Positions 24,001 to 34,025 of a DNA stretch of 64,000 bases are shown piece after piece. Below the pieces are notes generated by a model, which saw nothing but the letters and a program-made list of their open reading frames with translations, ran no database searches and was not told the origin of the DNA. Numbering within the stretch: position 1 is the first letter of the stretch; each line of letters opens with the position of its first letter. This stretch comes from Candidatus Binatia bacterium (lineage in GTDB: Bacteria > Desulfobacterota > Binatia > HRBIN30). The stretch spans positions 620,001 through 684,000 of the forward strand of contig BPIR01000001.1 of NCBI GenBank assembly GCA_026004215.1, read 5' to 3'. Position numbers and translations under genes: made by a program.

Positions 24001-27000
24001 CCCCTCTCGGGGAACGTGTGCCTTCGGGCCCAATTGAAACCTCGCCGCGATTTGCGCCGGCCTGTGTCTCAAACCCCTCTCGGGGAACGTGTGCCTTCGG
24101 GCGAAGCTGCTGAACAGTCTCAACTGGAGACTGCAGCAGGTCTCAAACCCCTCTCGGGGAACGTGTGCCTTCGGGCCCACTCCCGGTGGGCCGGCCTTCG
24201 AAGCCGCCATGTCTCAAACCCCTCTCGGGGAACGTGTGCCTTCGGGCAGAGCTCGGGCACTCGGCGTCCACTTCGTGCCCCGGTCTCAAACCCCTCTCGG
24301 GGAACGTGTGCCTTCGGGCAACGGTGCGCGGAGAGGGCCCACGCGAGTGGACGCGTCTCAAACCCCTCTCGGGGAACGTGTGCCTTCGGGCCTACCGCAA
24401 GGCCGAACCGCCTCTCACGCCGATGTCTCAAACCCCTCTCGGGGAACGTGTGCCTTCGGGCCACATCTGACTATGGCCACTTCGCTAAGGCCGACACGTC
24501 TCAAACCCCTCTCGGGGAACGTGTGCCTTCGGGCTTGAATAAACGCATTCCCACGGTGAAGCAAAGAGTCTCAAACCCCTCTCGGGGAACGTGTGCCTTC
24601 GGGCGATTGCCCGCCGAAGAGAGGGCGTTTGCGGACCAGTCTCAAACCCCTCTCGGGGAACGTGTGCCTTCGGGCATGCCTCGACGACGCGGACCGGATC
24701 CGCGCCGCTGGTCTCAAACCCCTCTCGGGGAACGTGTGCCTTCGGGCCACGAAGATTGTATGTCGGCAGGCACGCCGGACCAGTCTCAAACCCCTCTCGG
24801 GGAACGTGTGCCTTCGGGCGCAGGATTGCGATGGCCCAGACATCGCGCGATACGTCTCAAACCCCTCTCGGGGAACGTGTGCCTTCGGGCGTAAGTCCCT
24901 CCGCGACTGAGCACTCAGTCGGGAGGTCTCAAACCCCTCTCGGGGAACGTGTGCCTTCGGGCAAGATGACGGAAGCAGGTCAACGTGTTCCGGAACGGTC
25001 TCAAACCCCTCTCGGGGAACGTGTGCCTTCGGGCTAATGCGTCACTCAGCCCGGCGAGACGCGGCAGTCTCAAACCCCTCTCGGGGAACGTGTGCCTTCG
25101 GGCAACCGAAGGCGAAAGAGAGCACGGCGGGTCGTCTCAAACCCCTCTCGGGGAACGTGTGCCTTCGGGCCGAGTCGACAAGTTATCGCGCACTCAGCCC
25201 CGGCGTCTCAAACCCCTCTCGGGGAACGTGTGCCTTCGGGCATGCTCGAGAACTTCTGCAACTGGCCGCCCTCAGTCTCAAACCCCTCTCGGGGAACGTG
25301 TGCCTTCGGGCCAAGCGGTACGCATCTGGGCACGGTCGTGAGTCTCAAACCCCTCTCGGGGAACGTGTGCCTTCGGGCAGAATCCGGCCCTGCGAGGCCG
25401 GGTAGACGCCTGTCTCAAACCCCTCTCGGGGAACGTGTGCCTTCGGGCAAGCGCGCAGAGGATGGAAATGACAGCGTCAAGGTCTCAAACCCCTCTCGGG
25501 GAACGTGTGCCTTCGGGCAAGAATGGCCTGCGGGGCCGGTAGCGCCTGGTCTCAAACCCCTCTCGGGGAACGTGTGCCTTCGGGCCTGTGGCGTCGACTG
25601 CGGATGGGACGCCGGCGGTCTCAAACCCCTCTCGGGGAACGTGTGCCTTCGGGCAGAGGCCGCGCTGGTGGCGTCACACGACCGCGTCTCAAACCCCTCT
25701 CGGGGAACGTGTGCCTTCGGGCGGATACGCTGGATCGGAAACCTCCGAAGGGAGTCTCAAACCCCTCTCGGGGAACGTGTGCCTTCGGGCAATGGCCGCT
25801 CGTGAGGCCAGGAGCCGTCACGTCTCAAACCCCTCTCGGGGAACGTGTGCCTTCGGGCCTGAACTCGCCGCTTAAGGCGGCTTCAGCGGCGTCTCAAACC
25901 CCTCTCGGGGAACGTGTGCCTTCGGGCCTAAGAGAAAGCTGCTCAACTCGTCCGATGGCAGTGTCTCAAACCCCTCTCGGGGAACGTGTGCCTTCGGGCC
26001 TAATCGGCGGGCATGCGCCGAGAGGATGCCGAGTCTCAAACCCCTCTCGGGGAACGTGTGCCTTCGGGCTTAGTGCCCGACGTTCGCAACGTCGGCACTT
26101 GGGTCTCAAACCCCTCTCGGGGAACGTGTGCCTTCGGGCCCTGGAGCCACGGTGCGGTTCTGGAGCCACGGGTCTCAAACCCCTCTCGGGGAACGTGTGC
26201 CTTCGGGCGATTCAGCGGGTACCGCTGCCAACTCGTTGGCAGAGTCTCAAACCCCTCTCGGGGAACGTGTGCCTTCGGGCAGTCACGCGCAAGGGCGTGC
26301 GTAAGTTCGAGTCTCAAACCCCTCTCGGGGAACGTGTGCCTTCGGGCGAAGATGCCGCCGCGAAGAGCGGAGCTGCGGAGTCTCAAACCCCTCTCGGGGA
26401 ACGTGTGCCTTCGGGCAAAGCGAGGATGTATGAAACGCGTGGCAAGGAGTCTCAAACCCCTCTCGGGGAACGTGTGCCTTCGGGCCGTGCACGAGAGTCG
26501 CCGCGGCCGCCTGTGCAGTCTCAAACCCCTCTCGGGGAACGTGTGCCTTCGGGCACTGCGAGCTCGAGCGCGGTTGCGTCGCAGTCTCAAACCCCTCTCG
26601 GGGAACGTGTGCCTTCGGGCAATGGTATCCGCCAGGTGGCTCGGCATCGCGTCTCAAACCCCTCTCGGGGAACGTGTGCCTTCGGGCCAGGGTTGTCCAA
26701 GACTGGGACTACGGTCCTGGCGTCTCAAACCCCTCTCGGGGAACGTGTGCCTTCGGGCGAGTGCGGTTGGGTCCCCGCACGGTGACGCGTCTCAAACCCC
26801 TCTCGGGGAACGTGTGCCTTCGGGCCATGTCCGCGCGATGGCGGCCGCTTCGAAGCGGTCTCAAACCCCTCTCGGGGAACGTGTGCCTTCGGGCCAATTG
26901 CGGAGAGCGCGCCCGCCGGAATGGAGGCGTCTCAAACCCCTCTCGGGGAACGTGTGCCTTCGGGCGGAAGACGGGTGCACCTCGCACCTCGACAGGGTCG

Positions 27001-28870
27001 TCTCAAACCCCTCTCGGGGAACGTGTGCCTTCGGGCGGGCTCACCGCGAGTGGCCGCAGGCTTCGCCGCGTCTCAAACCCCTCTCGGGGAACGTGTGCCT
27101 TCGGGCTCTGTGTACCCGGAGGGTCACGAACCGGATGTCTCAAACCCCTCTCGGGGAACGTGTGCCTTCGGGCCACTAAGCTGGCGGATCTCGGTGCAAG
27201 AGTCTCAAACCCCTCTCGGGGAACGTGTGCCTTCGGGCCGAAGCGTCCGGCGAAGTCCGGTCTCAAACCCCTCTCGGGGAACGTGTGCCTTCGGGCTGGC
27301 AGTTTCACCGCGAAGCTGCCGAGTCTCAAACCCCTCTCGGGGAACGTGTGCCTTCGGGCAGGCATCCGCGAAGCTGAAGCGGGACTCGCAGTCTCAAACC
27401 CCTCTCGGGGAACGTGTGCCTTCGGGCCAGAGGCAGCTGGAAGTGCCGATTCGAGGCAGTCTCAAACCCCTCTCGGGGAACGTGTGCCTTCGGGCAGGCA
27501 AGCTGCGCAGGAGCGCTCGCGACGTCTCAAACCCCTCTCGGGGAACGTGTGCCTTCGGGCGTCAAGCTCGGAGCGCTTCGGCAGGTCGGTCTCAAACCCC
27601 TCTCGGGGAACGTGTGCCTTCGGGCGAATTCGCGGCACGATCGCCCCGGCAGGTCTCAAACCCCTCTCGGGGAACGTGTGCCTTCGGGCGAAAGCAGGCG
27701 AGCAACTGGCAGATCGGTCTCAAACCCCTCTCGGGGAACGTGTGCCTTCGGGCCATTCAGGCGGAATCGCAGGCTCAGTGCGTCTCAAACCCCTCTCGGG
27801 GAACGTGTGCCTTCGGGCAGGCATCGCTTGAACTGGCGAGCTCGAGTCTCAAACCCCTCTCGGGGAACGTGTGCCTTCGGGCATGTGCACTCGGAGAGGC
27901 TTGCCGCTGAGTCTCAAACCCCTCTCGGGGAACGTGTGCCTTCGGGCGAAGCTGCGAAGGCTGGCATCACGGACGCAGTCTCAAACCCCTCTCGGGGAAC
28001 GTGTGCCTTCGGGCGCATCCGCGGACGGCAAGCTCGGCGCAGCGTCTCAAACCCCTCTCGGGGAACGTGTGCCTTCGGGCGATGAACCGGATGCGAGCTG
28101 CACGGAAGGTCTCAAACCCCTCTCGGGGAACGTGTGCCTTCGGGCGAACTGCGCGAGGCACTTCGCGCAGGCGTCGCGTCTCAAACCCCTCTCGGGGAAC
28201 GTGTGCCTTCGGGCTGCAGCTCGGCGGAAGCTCGCAGCTGCAGGTCTCAAACCCCTCTCGGGGAACGTGTGCCTTCGGGCCATGCGAGCCGGAGATTCGC
28301 CGGAAGGTCTCAAACCCCTCTCGGGGAACGTGTGCCTTCGGGCGATAGCGACGGCTTGCCGAAGTGCTGGCGTCTCAAACCCCTCTCGGGGAACGTGTGC
28401 CTTCGGGCGCAGTGCGCCGCGGAAGCTGCCGCGGACAGTGTCTCAAACCCCTCTCGGGGAACGTGTGCCTTCGGGCTGAAGCGACGCGTGCGCAATGCGG
28501 AGCTGTCTCAAACCCCTCTCGGGGAACGTGTGCCTTCGGGCCAGTGCTTCGGCAAGCCTGGCGACCAGCGGTCTCAAACCCCTCTCGGGGAACGTGTGCC
28601 TTCGGGCCGAAGTGCGCCAAGCTGGCGGAAGCCAGCGGTCTCAAACCCCTCTCGGGGAACGTGTGCCTTCGGGCCAGATGGCAAGCGTGCGAAGCCAGCT
28701 GGTCTCAAACCCCTCTCGGGGAACGTGTGCCTTCGGGCGAATCGGCATAGCCGGCTCACGCGCGGCGTCTCAAACCCCTCTCGGGGAACGTGTGCCTTCG
28801 GGCAGATGCGCACGCGCTGGCAAGCGCCTGCGAGTCTCAAACCCCTCTCGGGGAACGTGTGCCTTCGGGC
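1..28870 (-). CRISPR. Giant type III-B CRISPR array, about 400 repeats
   Basis: A 37-bp direct repeat (plus strand starts GTCTCAAACCCC, ends GTGCCTTCGGGC) recurs every 58-77 bp from a partial copy at 1-27 to the last full copy at 28834-28870. I placed 72 repeats between 23993 and 28834; the remainder at about 73 bp per unit gives roughly 400 in total. No variant repeat was noticed. On the minus strand the repeat holds a CCCC-GAGA-GGGG hairpin followed by the 8-nt tag TTTGAGAC, the usual layout for Cas6-processed type I/III crRNA, so transcription is inferred to run leftward, with the leader beside the cas genes. Spacers are mostly 33-39 nt up to about 24 kb, 30-36 nt to 27 kb and 21-32 nt at the leader end. 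Many spacers are homologous to one another and many fold into hairpins (see findings). The long open frames across the array arise because repeat plus spacer is often near a multiple of three; they are not genes. Confidence 0.99.
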
Positions 28871-29566
28871 TGTGCTGCCCCCGCAGGCCGATTTTCCGCA
28901 CCCTTGAACCGCGAGCAGCGCCACTCGCCAAACCCGTCCAATCAGAAATAGTGCTTGGGCACCGCCGGCTCAGGCTAACCCGCAGACTTGCCGCCTGATT
29001 CGTATTGCGCCGCTCGGACAGCGAGAAATGCAGGGAACTCAAAGAGATCCCGTATTGTTCCCAAGCGAACACGCGAGTGGCGCAAAGGCCCGACAGCCCA
29101 CGGGCCGCGCCACCACAGTCCCGCACGCCAACATCGTACGGGCTGACTAGCTTCTCCTCGTTGTCAAAGACCTCACGCCGGCCGGCGCGCCACAACTGCG
29201 GCACGGCCAGCAAAACCGCCCTAACTTCCTGCCCCGAATCACTCTGCAGAGCAAGCGCGAGCGGGCAACCGTCTTTCGCATACCAAAGGGACCACATTCG
29301 CCCAGCCCATTAGCATATTTCAAGTCGACTGACCGAGTGGATCCTCGTCTCCCTCCACAAACGGCAACGTTGCCAGCGGCCCCAGGGACACAAACCTTCT
29401 CGCGCCCTTGGCCGGCCATCATGCCCTACCAAACAAAAGTGAAGCTCACTGAGCGGCGACATGCTCGCGGGACCGACTTGGCACAATGCAGCCCAGAAAA
29501 CCTCAAAAAGTGCTTGATTTTTTCGCGCAGAAGGTGTTGGCTTTTCCTTAGCCAGGGAGGCAGGGA
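28871..29566. promoter_or_regulatory. Putative CRISPR leader and divergent intergenic region
   Basis: About 700 bp without a convincing gene separate the last perfect repeat from the first CARF-like gene. By position, and given minus-strand crRNA transcription, it should hold the leader and array promoter on the minus strand and the promoter of the gene at 29567 on the plus strand. I see no clear -35/-10 pair. It contains the palindrome GGCAACGTTGCC at 29363-29374 and a weak inverted repeat GGGAAC/GTTCCC at 29033-29062. Short open frames on both strands look non-coding. Confidence 0.6.
29363..29374. promoter_or_regulatory. Palindrome GGCAACGTTGCC, candidate operator
   Basis: Perfect 12-bp palindrome about 190 bp upstream of the CARF-like gene and about 490 bp from the array. 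The same palindrome or its GCAACGTTGC core recurs at 30923-30936, 36628-36637 and 61356-61365. Its function is inferred from recurrence and position only. Confidence 0.4.
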
Positions 29567-30688
29567 ATGAACAAGCAAACAGCGACATTGGTTGCTCTTG
29601 CCGGAATTCACCCCACGAAAGTCCTGCAGGTGTTCCGCGCCCTTTCTACCGCATCGGACTACCGCTTCGAGATCCCCCGAGTAGACCTCATCGGCACTGA
29701 GCCCGCTTGGCAAATGTTTCGCGATAAACTCGCCGGACCCAAGGGCGAGTTCTGTCGCTTAGCCCGCCAAATCGGCGTGCAACCGCCCGAGCTCCACTTC
29801 CATTTGCTGTTCGACTCCTCGCTCCAGCAACCACTGTACGACCTCCGCCATACCCCAGACAACCAAGCAGCATGGCGCCAAGTTCTGGAACTCATGCGAC
29901 AGCTCTTCAACGATTGCTCCCTCATCGTGGGTTCCGTCGCCGGGGCGCGCAAATCCCTCGCGCTCACCCTGATGCTGGCATTCCAGTTGTTGGCTCGACC
30001 ACAAGACCGCCTGGTAGACCTCGTGGTCGACTCACGCCGCCCGGCAAACGGCACGAAAATTCCCAGCCCAGATTCCCCGCGATTCCACCTTGCCGAAATC
30101 CCGCTTTTACGGGTGCGATCCTTGGCTGCACGCTCCGACGGACTGGCACTGCCGAATTTGATTGCCGCGGTGCAGCCTCACCTCGATGCTCCGACTTCGG
30201 TCTTACTCGAATTCCAATTGAACCCACGTGGTGATGTGGCTGCCGTGCGGATCAATGGCCGCACTCTGTGGCCGAATCACGACAAGTTGCGCGTGCGGCG
30301 CCGCGACCTCGCGATGTGGTTCTACCTGGCAAGCCTACGGAAAAGGCATCGCGAATCTACCTGCGCCCCGCTCGCTCCATCCAAGACTGAGAAACAACTG
30401 CGCGGGAACGGCTTGGTCCCAAACTCGGGCAATACCGACAACGCAACTCCCTGCCCTTGCTGTTTTCGCGAGGCGGCGGACTTGGCACACCTGGTTCCAG
30501 ACTCCGATCGGGAACTCCCGTACGAGTACGTGCGACAAGCCATGTCGCGGATTAAACGAGCGTTGATCCAGTTTGGCCTACCGCTGGATCACCTGGAGCA
30601 AGTGCGCTTCCGGGGCGCCGGTAAACGGCCGAACACTATGTACGGTCTCTTTCTGCCGCCGGAACAGATCGCTATCCACAAGGCCTGA
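29567..30688 (+). CDS. Diverged NE0113-like CARF protein with C-terminal wHTH-like domain
   Basis: A 373-aa protein, ATG start with GGGAGG about 6-12 nt upstream. The N-terminus (TLVALAGIHPTKVLQVF) matches the first Rossmann strand of CRISPR-associated NE0113-type CARF proteins. Around residues 135-160, SVAGARKSLALTLMLAFQLL corresponds to the family signature S-[IV]-AGGRK-[ST]-M, with the second Gly changed to Ala. The order of blocks and the C-terminal stretch ending YGLFLPPEQI parallel the second CARF gene at 35502-36662, so the two look like distant paralogues. The C-terminal third resembles a winged helix. The likely role is binding cyclic oligoadenylate made by Cas10, either as a ring nuclease or as a signal-responsive regulator; that is family-level inference. 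It is the first cas-side gene after the leader. Confidence 0.65.
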   Translation: MNKQTATLVALAGIHPTKVLQVFRALSTASDYRFEIPRVDLIGTEPAWQMFRDKLAGPKGEFCRLARQIGVQPPELHFHLLFDSSLQQPLYDLRHTPDNQAAWRQVLELMRQLFNDCSLIVGSVAGARKSLALTLMLAFQLLARPQDRLVDLVVDSRRPANGTKIPSPDSPRFHLAEIPLLRVRSLAARSDGLALPNLIAAVQPHLDAPTSVLLEFQLNPRGDVAAVRINGRTLWPNHDKLRVRRRDLAMWFYLASLRKRHRESTCAPLAPSKTEKQLRGNGLVPNSGNTDNATPCPCCFREAADLAHLVPDSDRELPYEYVRQAMSRIKRALIQFGLPLDHLEQVRFRGAGKRPNTMYGLFLPPEQIAIHKA

Positions 30689-30989
30689 ACGGCACGCATC
30701 CGCACCCTCCCCGCTGCACTACACGATCGGGATCGTTACCGGGCAAGCCGCCGACCTCCCGCGCGCTCCCCCGGGCCAAAGGTATTGCCTTTGCGGCCCC
30801 CCAACGACCCTGGACCCAAGCCCTAGGCGAACCCCGGACAAATTTCGCAGGCCGCCGGTGAGCCGCAAACCTTCCTGAAGCTCAGCCGACGTCCTTCATT
30901 CGTCACAAGCGGCAACCGTTGGTGGCAACGTTGCCAAGGTCTCTGCCCCCCTTTCAATCCATGCTGAGCATCCCATAGCTACTTGCCCC
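30689..30989. other. Intergenic region before the TPR gene
   Basis: About 300 bp without a credible gene. It contains the 14-bp palindrome at 30923-30936, with an imperfect relative (GGCAACCGTTGG) just to its left at about 30911. This is the probable promoter region of the TPR-CAPP-cas1-cas2 unit. Confidence 0.6.
30923..30936. promoter_or_regulatory. Palindrome TGGCAACGTTGCCA, candidate operator
   Basis: Perfect 14-bp palindrome 53 bp upstream of the TPR gene start. Its inner 12 bp are identical to the site at 29363-29374. The location fits an operator for the adaptation genes. Confidence 0.45.
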
Positions 30990-32213
30990 ATGACAATGCA
31001 ACGCATCCACGAAGAGGGCCAGTCCCCCACAGTGGAGGCGGTGAGGAAGTGGAAGCAGCAGGGGAACTGGGAAGAAATCGCAAAACTCCACACCCAAATC
31101 GAGCGGCCGGTGCAAGCGGCGCAGGCTGAGCTTGCGAGCGAAGTTGGTTTTGCACTCACACAGCTCGGCCGGCTCGAGGAAGCTCGCGACCTATACGCCG
31201 AACTCTACGATGCCTCGCCATCGCACCGCACGGCAAGCGGCCTCGCCTACGTCCATTACCTCGCCCTGCTGCAACACAAAATCCGCAAGCCGCGCCTCGA
31301 CGATCCCGAGAGTTGGCGCAAAGGATTCGAACGATGGATTGCGGAGGCGTTGCGCCTCGAACCGAACTCGATCAAGGACAAATACCGCCTAGCCGTTTAC
31401 CACGCGAGCATCTTGCCGCAAAAGGATGCGGTTGCCCTTCGCCTTTTCCGCGAAGTGACGCAACTGTTCGAGAGCTTGCCGGAGGAAACGCGCAATGACC
31501 AGCACCGGCACTTCAAAACTTACGTCATGGCTCTCTACGGCGCCGCGCGTTCCGCGTACCGCCTCAAGCGCTACGAGGATGCCCGCCGTTTCATTTACAA
31601 GTGCATCCGCGTCGACAAGGACCGCAATCACCAGGAGCCGCTGTTCAAGTTCTTCCTGGCCGGGAAAATTCTGGTTGCCGTGGGGCAACATGTGGACGCA
31701 GAACGCGCCTTGCGGCTCGCACTGGAAAACACCCGCAACCGCGAGCACGACTTCGTGTATGCCTTGCTGGCCGAGATTGCCTTGGCCACAAATCGGCCAG
31801 CAGATGCGGTGGCTTGGATCGAACAACACATCAGGCCCCACCACCGTAAACCGTACATCTGGCGTTTGCTCGCCGACGCCGAGCTCGCCCGCGGTGAAAA
31901 ACGACGAGCGCTCAAACTCTACAAGAGCTCTCTCTTGAAAGACCACGTGGGCCGACACCTGACGCTGTTCAAGATGGGGCAAATTTACGAAAGCATTCGT
32001 GAATTCGGCCAGGCACGGCACTGCTACGAACAGGCAGCCGACTTTCGCCGCCGGCGGTACGTTACGGAGTATCCCGAGGCGCTCGAAGCACTCGCCAAGC
32101 TGTGCGAGCAACAAGGCGATCTCGATGGCGCTCGGGCGGCCTATCAACGCATGGCTCTGCTGCCAACCTTTGCAGAGCATGCGCAAGCCGAACTGGCACG
32201 ACTCGCCGGTTGA
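30990..32213 (+). CDS. TPR-repeat protein of the CRISPR locus
   Basis: A 407-aa, largely helical protein with repeated tetratricopeptide-like helix pairs across most of its length, e.g. ALTQLGRLEEARDLYAELY near residue 55, the stretch around residue 190, and GQARHCYEQAADFRRR near residue 340. There is no signal peptide or membrane segment, so it should be cytosolic. An alternative ATG lies 6 nt downstream. It is followed after 42 bp by the CAPP gene, whose own N-terminus also carries a TPR-like hairpin, which suggests the two proteins may associate. TPR modules bind proteins; a scaffold role in spacer acquisition or with the primase is inference from gene order. I do not recognise a more specific family. 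Confidence 0.75.
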   Translation: MTMQRIHEEGQSPTVEAVRKWKQQGNWEEIAKLHTQIERPVQAAQAELASEVGFALTQLGRLEEARDLYAELYDASPSHRTASGLAYVHYLALLQHKIRKPRLDDPESWRKGFERWIAEALRLEPNSIKDKYRLAVYHASILPQKDAVALRLFREVTQLFESLPEETRNDQHRHFKTYVMALYGAARSAYRLKRYEDARRFIYKCIRVDKDRNHQEPLFKFFLAGKILVAVGQHVDAERALRLALENTRNREHDFVYALLAEIALATNRPADAVAWIEQHIRPHHRKPYIWRLLADAELARGEKRRALKLYKSSLLKDHVGRHLTLFKMGQIYESIREFGQARHCYEQAADFRRRRYVTEYPEALEALAKLCEQQGDLDGARAAYQRMALLPTFAEHAQAELARLAG

Positions 32214-32255
32214 CCGAGCCCGGTTGGGTAAAGCGACTCGTTTGGGGGGTCAAAA

Positions 32256-34025
32256 ATGCCGGAACACGAGCTGCATCCCAAGGTCGCTGGCACCCACTTG
32301 GCCCTAGCCCAGCGGGCAGCCTCCCAGGGAGACTACGGCACAGTCAAAGACCTATATCGAACTGCGCGCAATCAAGGTTTGGTGGAACACGACAAGCGTG
32401 CATGGGCACTGCTTCTGATCGAAGCAGGCGAGATCGAAGAGGGCCGCCGACTGAAAGGCGAGCCGTACCCAGCCAATTCCCTGACCGCCGACTCCCCTGA
32501 ACCTGAAACTGGCGGCAGCTCGCCGGACGCCGAAGATTTTCTCGTGTTCGACGCGGAACCTCGCCCGAGCCAGCAGCCCGAGCAGACCGGTAACGAGCTG
32601 GTGGATCTCTTTCGGCGCTGGTTCGCTGCGCGTGGCGATGTGTATGCGCGGCAGTGGTACGACGCCCGCAACGACCGCACTGGTTACGTACCCGTGCGCG
32701 AACCGATGGATGAACGTGTCGTTTCCCAGCACTTGTCGGGCCGACTTACTCTTGGCCAATACTTGCTCTACCCCGATCATCACGTCGCCTTCGCGGTCAT
32801 CGACCTGGATCCGACCAGCGCCGCCTGGGAGCAAACTCGACTGGAACAAACCGAGGCCCTGGGTGGGCTCGCGCTCGCCCCCTTGCGCGACTACGCGCAG
32901 CGCATCGTTCGGGTCGGACGCGAGATCGGAGTTCCCCTGTTCATCGAAGACACCGGAGGCAGCGGCCTGCACCTGTGGGCGTTTTTCGCACCCCGCGTGC
33001 CGGCTCGGCGGGCGCGATCCTTCCTGCGCGAGCTGTTGTGGCGCGCCGGACCCCAACCCGCAAGTGTCAACGTCGAGATTTTCCCGAAGCAAGATGAACT
33101 CACGGGCAAGGGCCTGGGCAACCTGGTCAAGTTACCGCTGGGAGTCCACCAAGCGACGCTGCGGCCGTCGCGTTTTCTTGCACCGGAGTCGTTGGAACCA
33201 CTCGATGCAGCCAGCGCCCTGGCAGCATTGCGCACCGTGGACCCGCTGACGTTCGAGCAAGTTCTTAGAGACCGCGTCGTACCATTGCGCCCCCCGGGCA
33301 GCATCGCCCCGAGCCCGCAACCTCTGGAAACAACGCCGCTGACCGGTTCGCCGCGAGGGCTGGCGGAAGCACTGGCAGCGATCGAAAAGGGGAAACCCGT
33401 TGCCGAGGCCGTCGACCGCGTGCTCGAAGGTTGTGCCGTCCTGCGCGAACTTGCGCGCCGCGCCCAAGAGGGCGAGCCCGTGTCCGCAACTGCGTTGCGC
33501 TGCTTGCTCTACTCGGTCGGCCTGATCGGCAGGGAAAACCCAGTTATCGATCAGATTTTCGCTCGCACCGGCACAAGCCGCAAAGAGCTCGCTCGCGTGC
33601 GCAAAGGCCTACAATCGCCCATCGGCTGCAAGCGCTTGCACGAGTACTTCCCCGAACTCGCACTAAAATGCCGCTGTCCCGAAGCCCCCGAAGCCGGTTA
33701 TGCGACGCCGGTCCTGTTTGCGCTCTCCAGCCCGCCACAGTTTGCGAAAAAACCCCCACTTTCCCCGGTAGAGCTCGGCGATTGGGTGGAAAGTGACACC
33801 CCCTCCGGGAACACGAAGGCAGAACTCCAAGCTATCATTGCACGGCTCGAACGGATGGAGAAAATCCTGCACGATCTCCTTCCCCACCGAAAATTCTCCA
33901 CACCCGCACCGAACGACCACTCTCCACCCCCGTGGGAGGATGCCGGAGAAAACGAAGCCGAGGAGCCTGACGGAGATCCACCGCCGCACACAAAGTCCCG
34001 AACCAAAGAAGGAGGCGAACGATAA
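32256..34025 (+). CDS. CRISPR-associated primase-polymerase (CAPP, AEP superfamily)
   Basis: A 589-aa protein. Residues 1-60 form a TPR-like helical segment; about 60-115 is an acidic linker. The archaeo-eukaryotic primase core follows: FAVIDLDPT (near residue 180; the D-x-D metal site), GGSGLHLW (near 235; the S/G-x-H nucleotide-binding motif) and GNLVKLPLG (near 287; the third AEP motif). After a helical region comes a Cys-containing PriCT-like part (SPIGCKRLHEYFPE and CRCP, near 455-475), then a short coiled coil and a hydrophilic tail. CAPPs are known from Cas1/Cas2-linked loci and are implicated in adaptation, extending primers or priming on DNA or RNA. Its stop codon directly abuts the cas1 start, supporting a role in prespacer processing. 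No reverse transcriptase is encoded in the locus. Confidence 0.85.
   Translation: MPEHELHPKVAGTHLALAQRAASQGDYGTVKDLYRTARNQGLVEHDKRAWALLLIEAGEIEEGRRLKGEPYPANSLTADSPEPETGGSSPDAEDFLVFDAEPRPSQQPEQTGNELVDLFRRWFAARGDVYARQWYDARNDRTGYVPVREPMDERVVSQHLSGRLTLGQYLLYPDHHVAFAVIDLDPTSAAWEQTRLEQTEALGGLALAPLRDYAQRIVRVGREIGVPLFIEDTGGSGLHLWAFFAPRVPARRARSFLRELLWRAGPQPASVNVEIFPKQDELTGKGLGNLVKLPLGVHQATLRPSRFLAPESLEPLDAASALAALRTVDPLTFEQVLRDRVVPLRPPGSIAPSPQPLETTPLTGSPRGLAEALAAIEKGKPVAEAVDRVLEGCAVLRELARRAQEGEPVSATALRCLLYSVGLIGRENPVIDQIFARTGTSRKELARVRKGLQSPIGCKRLHEYFPELALKCRCPEAPEAGYATPVLFALSSPPQFAKKPPLSPVELGDWVESDTPSGNTKAELQAIIARLERMEKILHDLLPHRKFSTPAPNDHSPPPWEDAGENEAEEPDGDPPPHTKSRTKEGGER

Noticed and set aside
14..28907. 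Long open reading frames (up to about 430 codons) in all frames across the array
   Set aside because: They consist of the translated CRISPR repeat in its three frames joined by spacers; repeat plus spacer is often near a multiple of three, so stops are rare.
29033..29062. GGGAAC/GTTCCC inverted repeat in the leader region
   Set aside because: Only six-base arms with an 18-base loop and no U-tract; not enough to call a terminator or operator.
28770..29422. Minus-strand open frames reaching from the array into the leader
   Set aside because: One begins in translated repeat, and the others have no family features or ribosome sites. Treated as leader/intergenic DNA.
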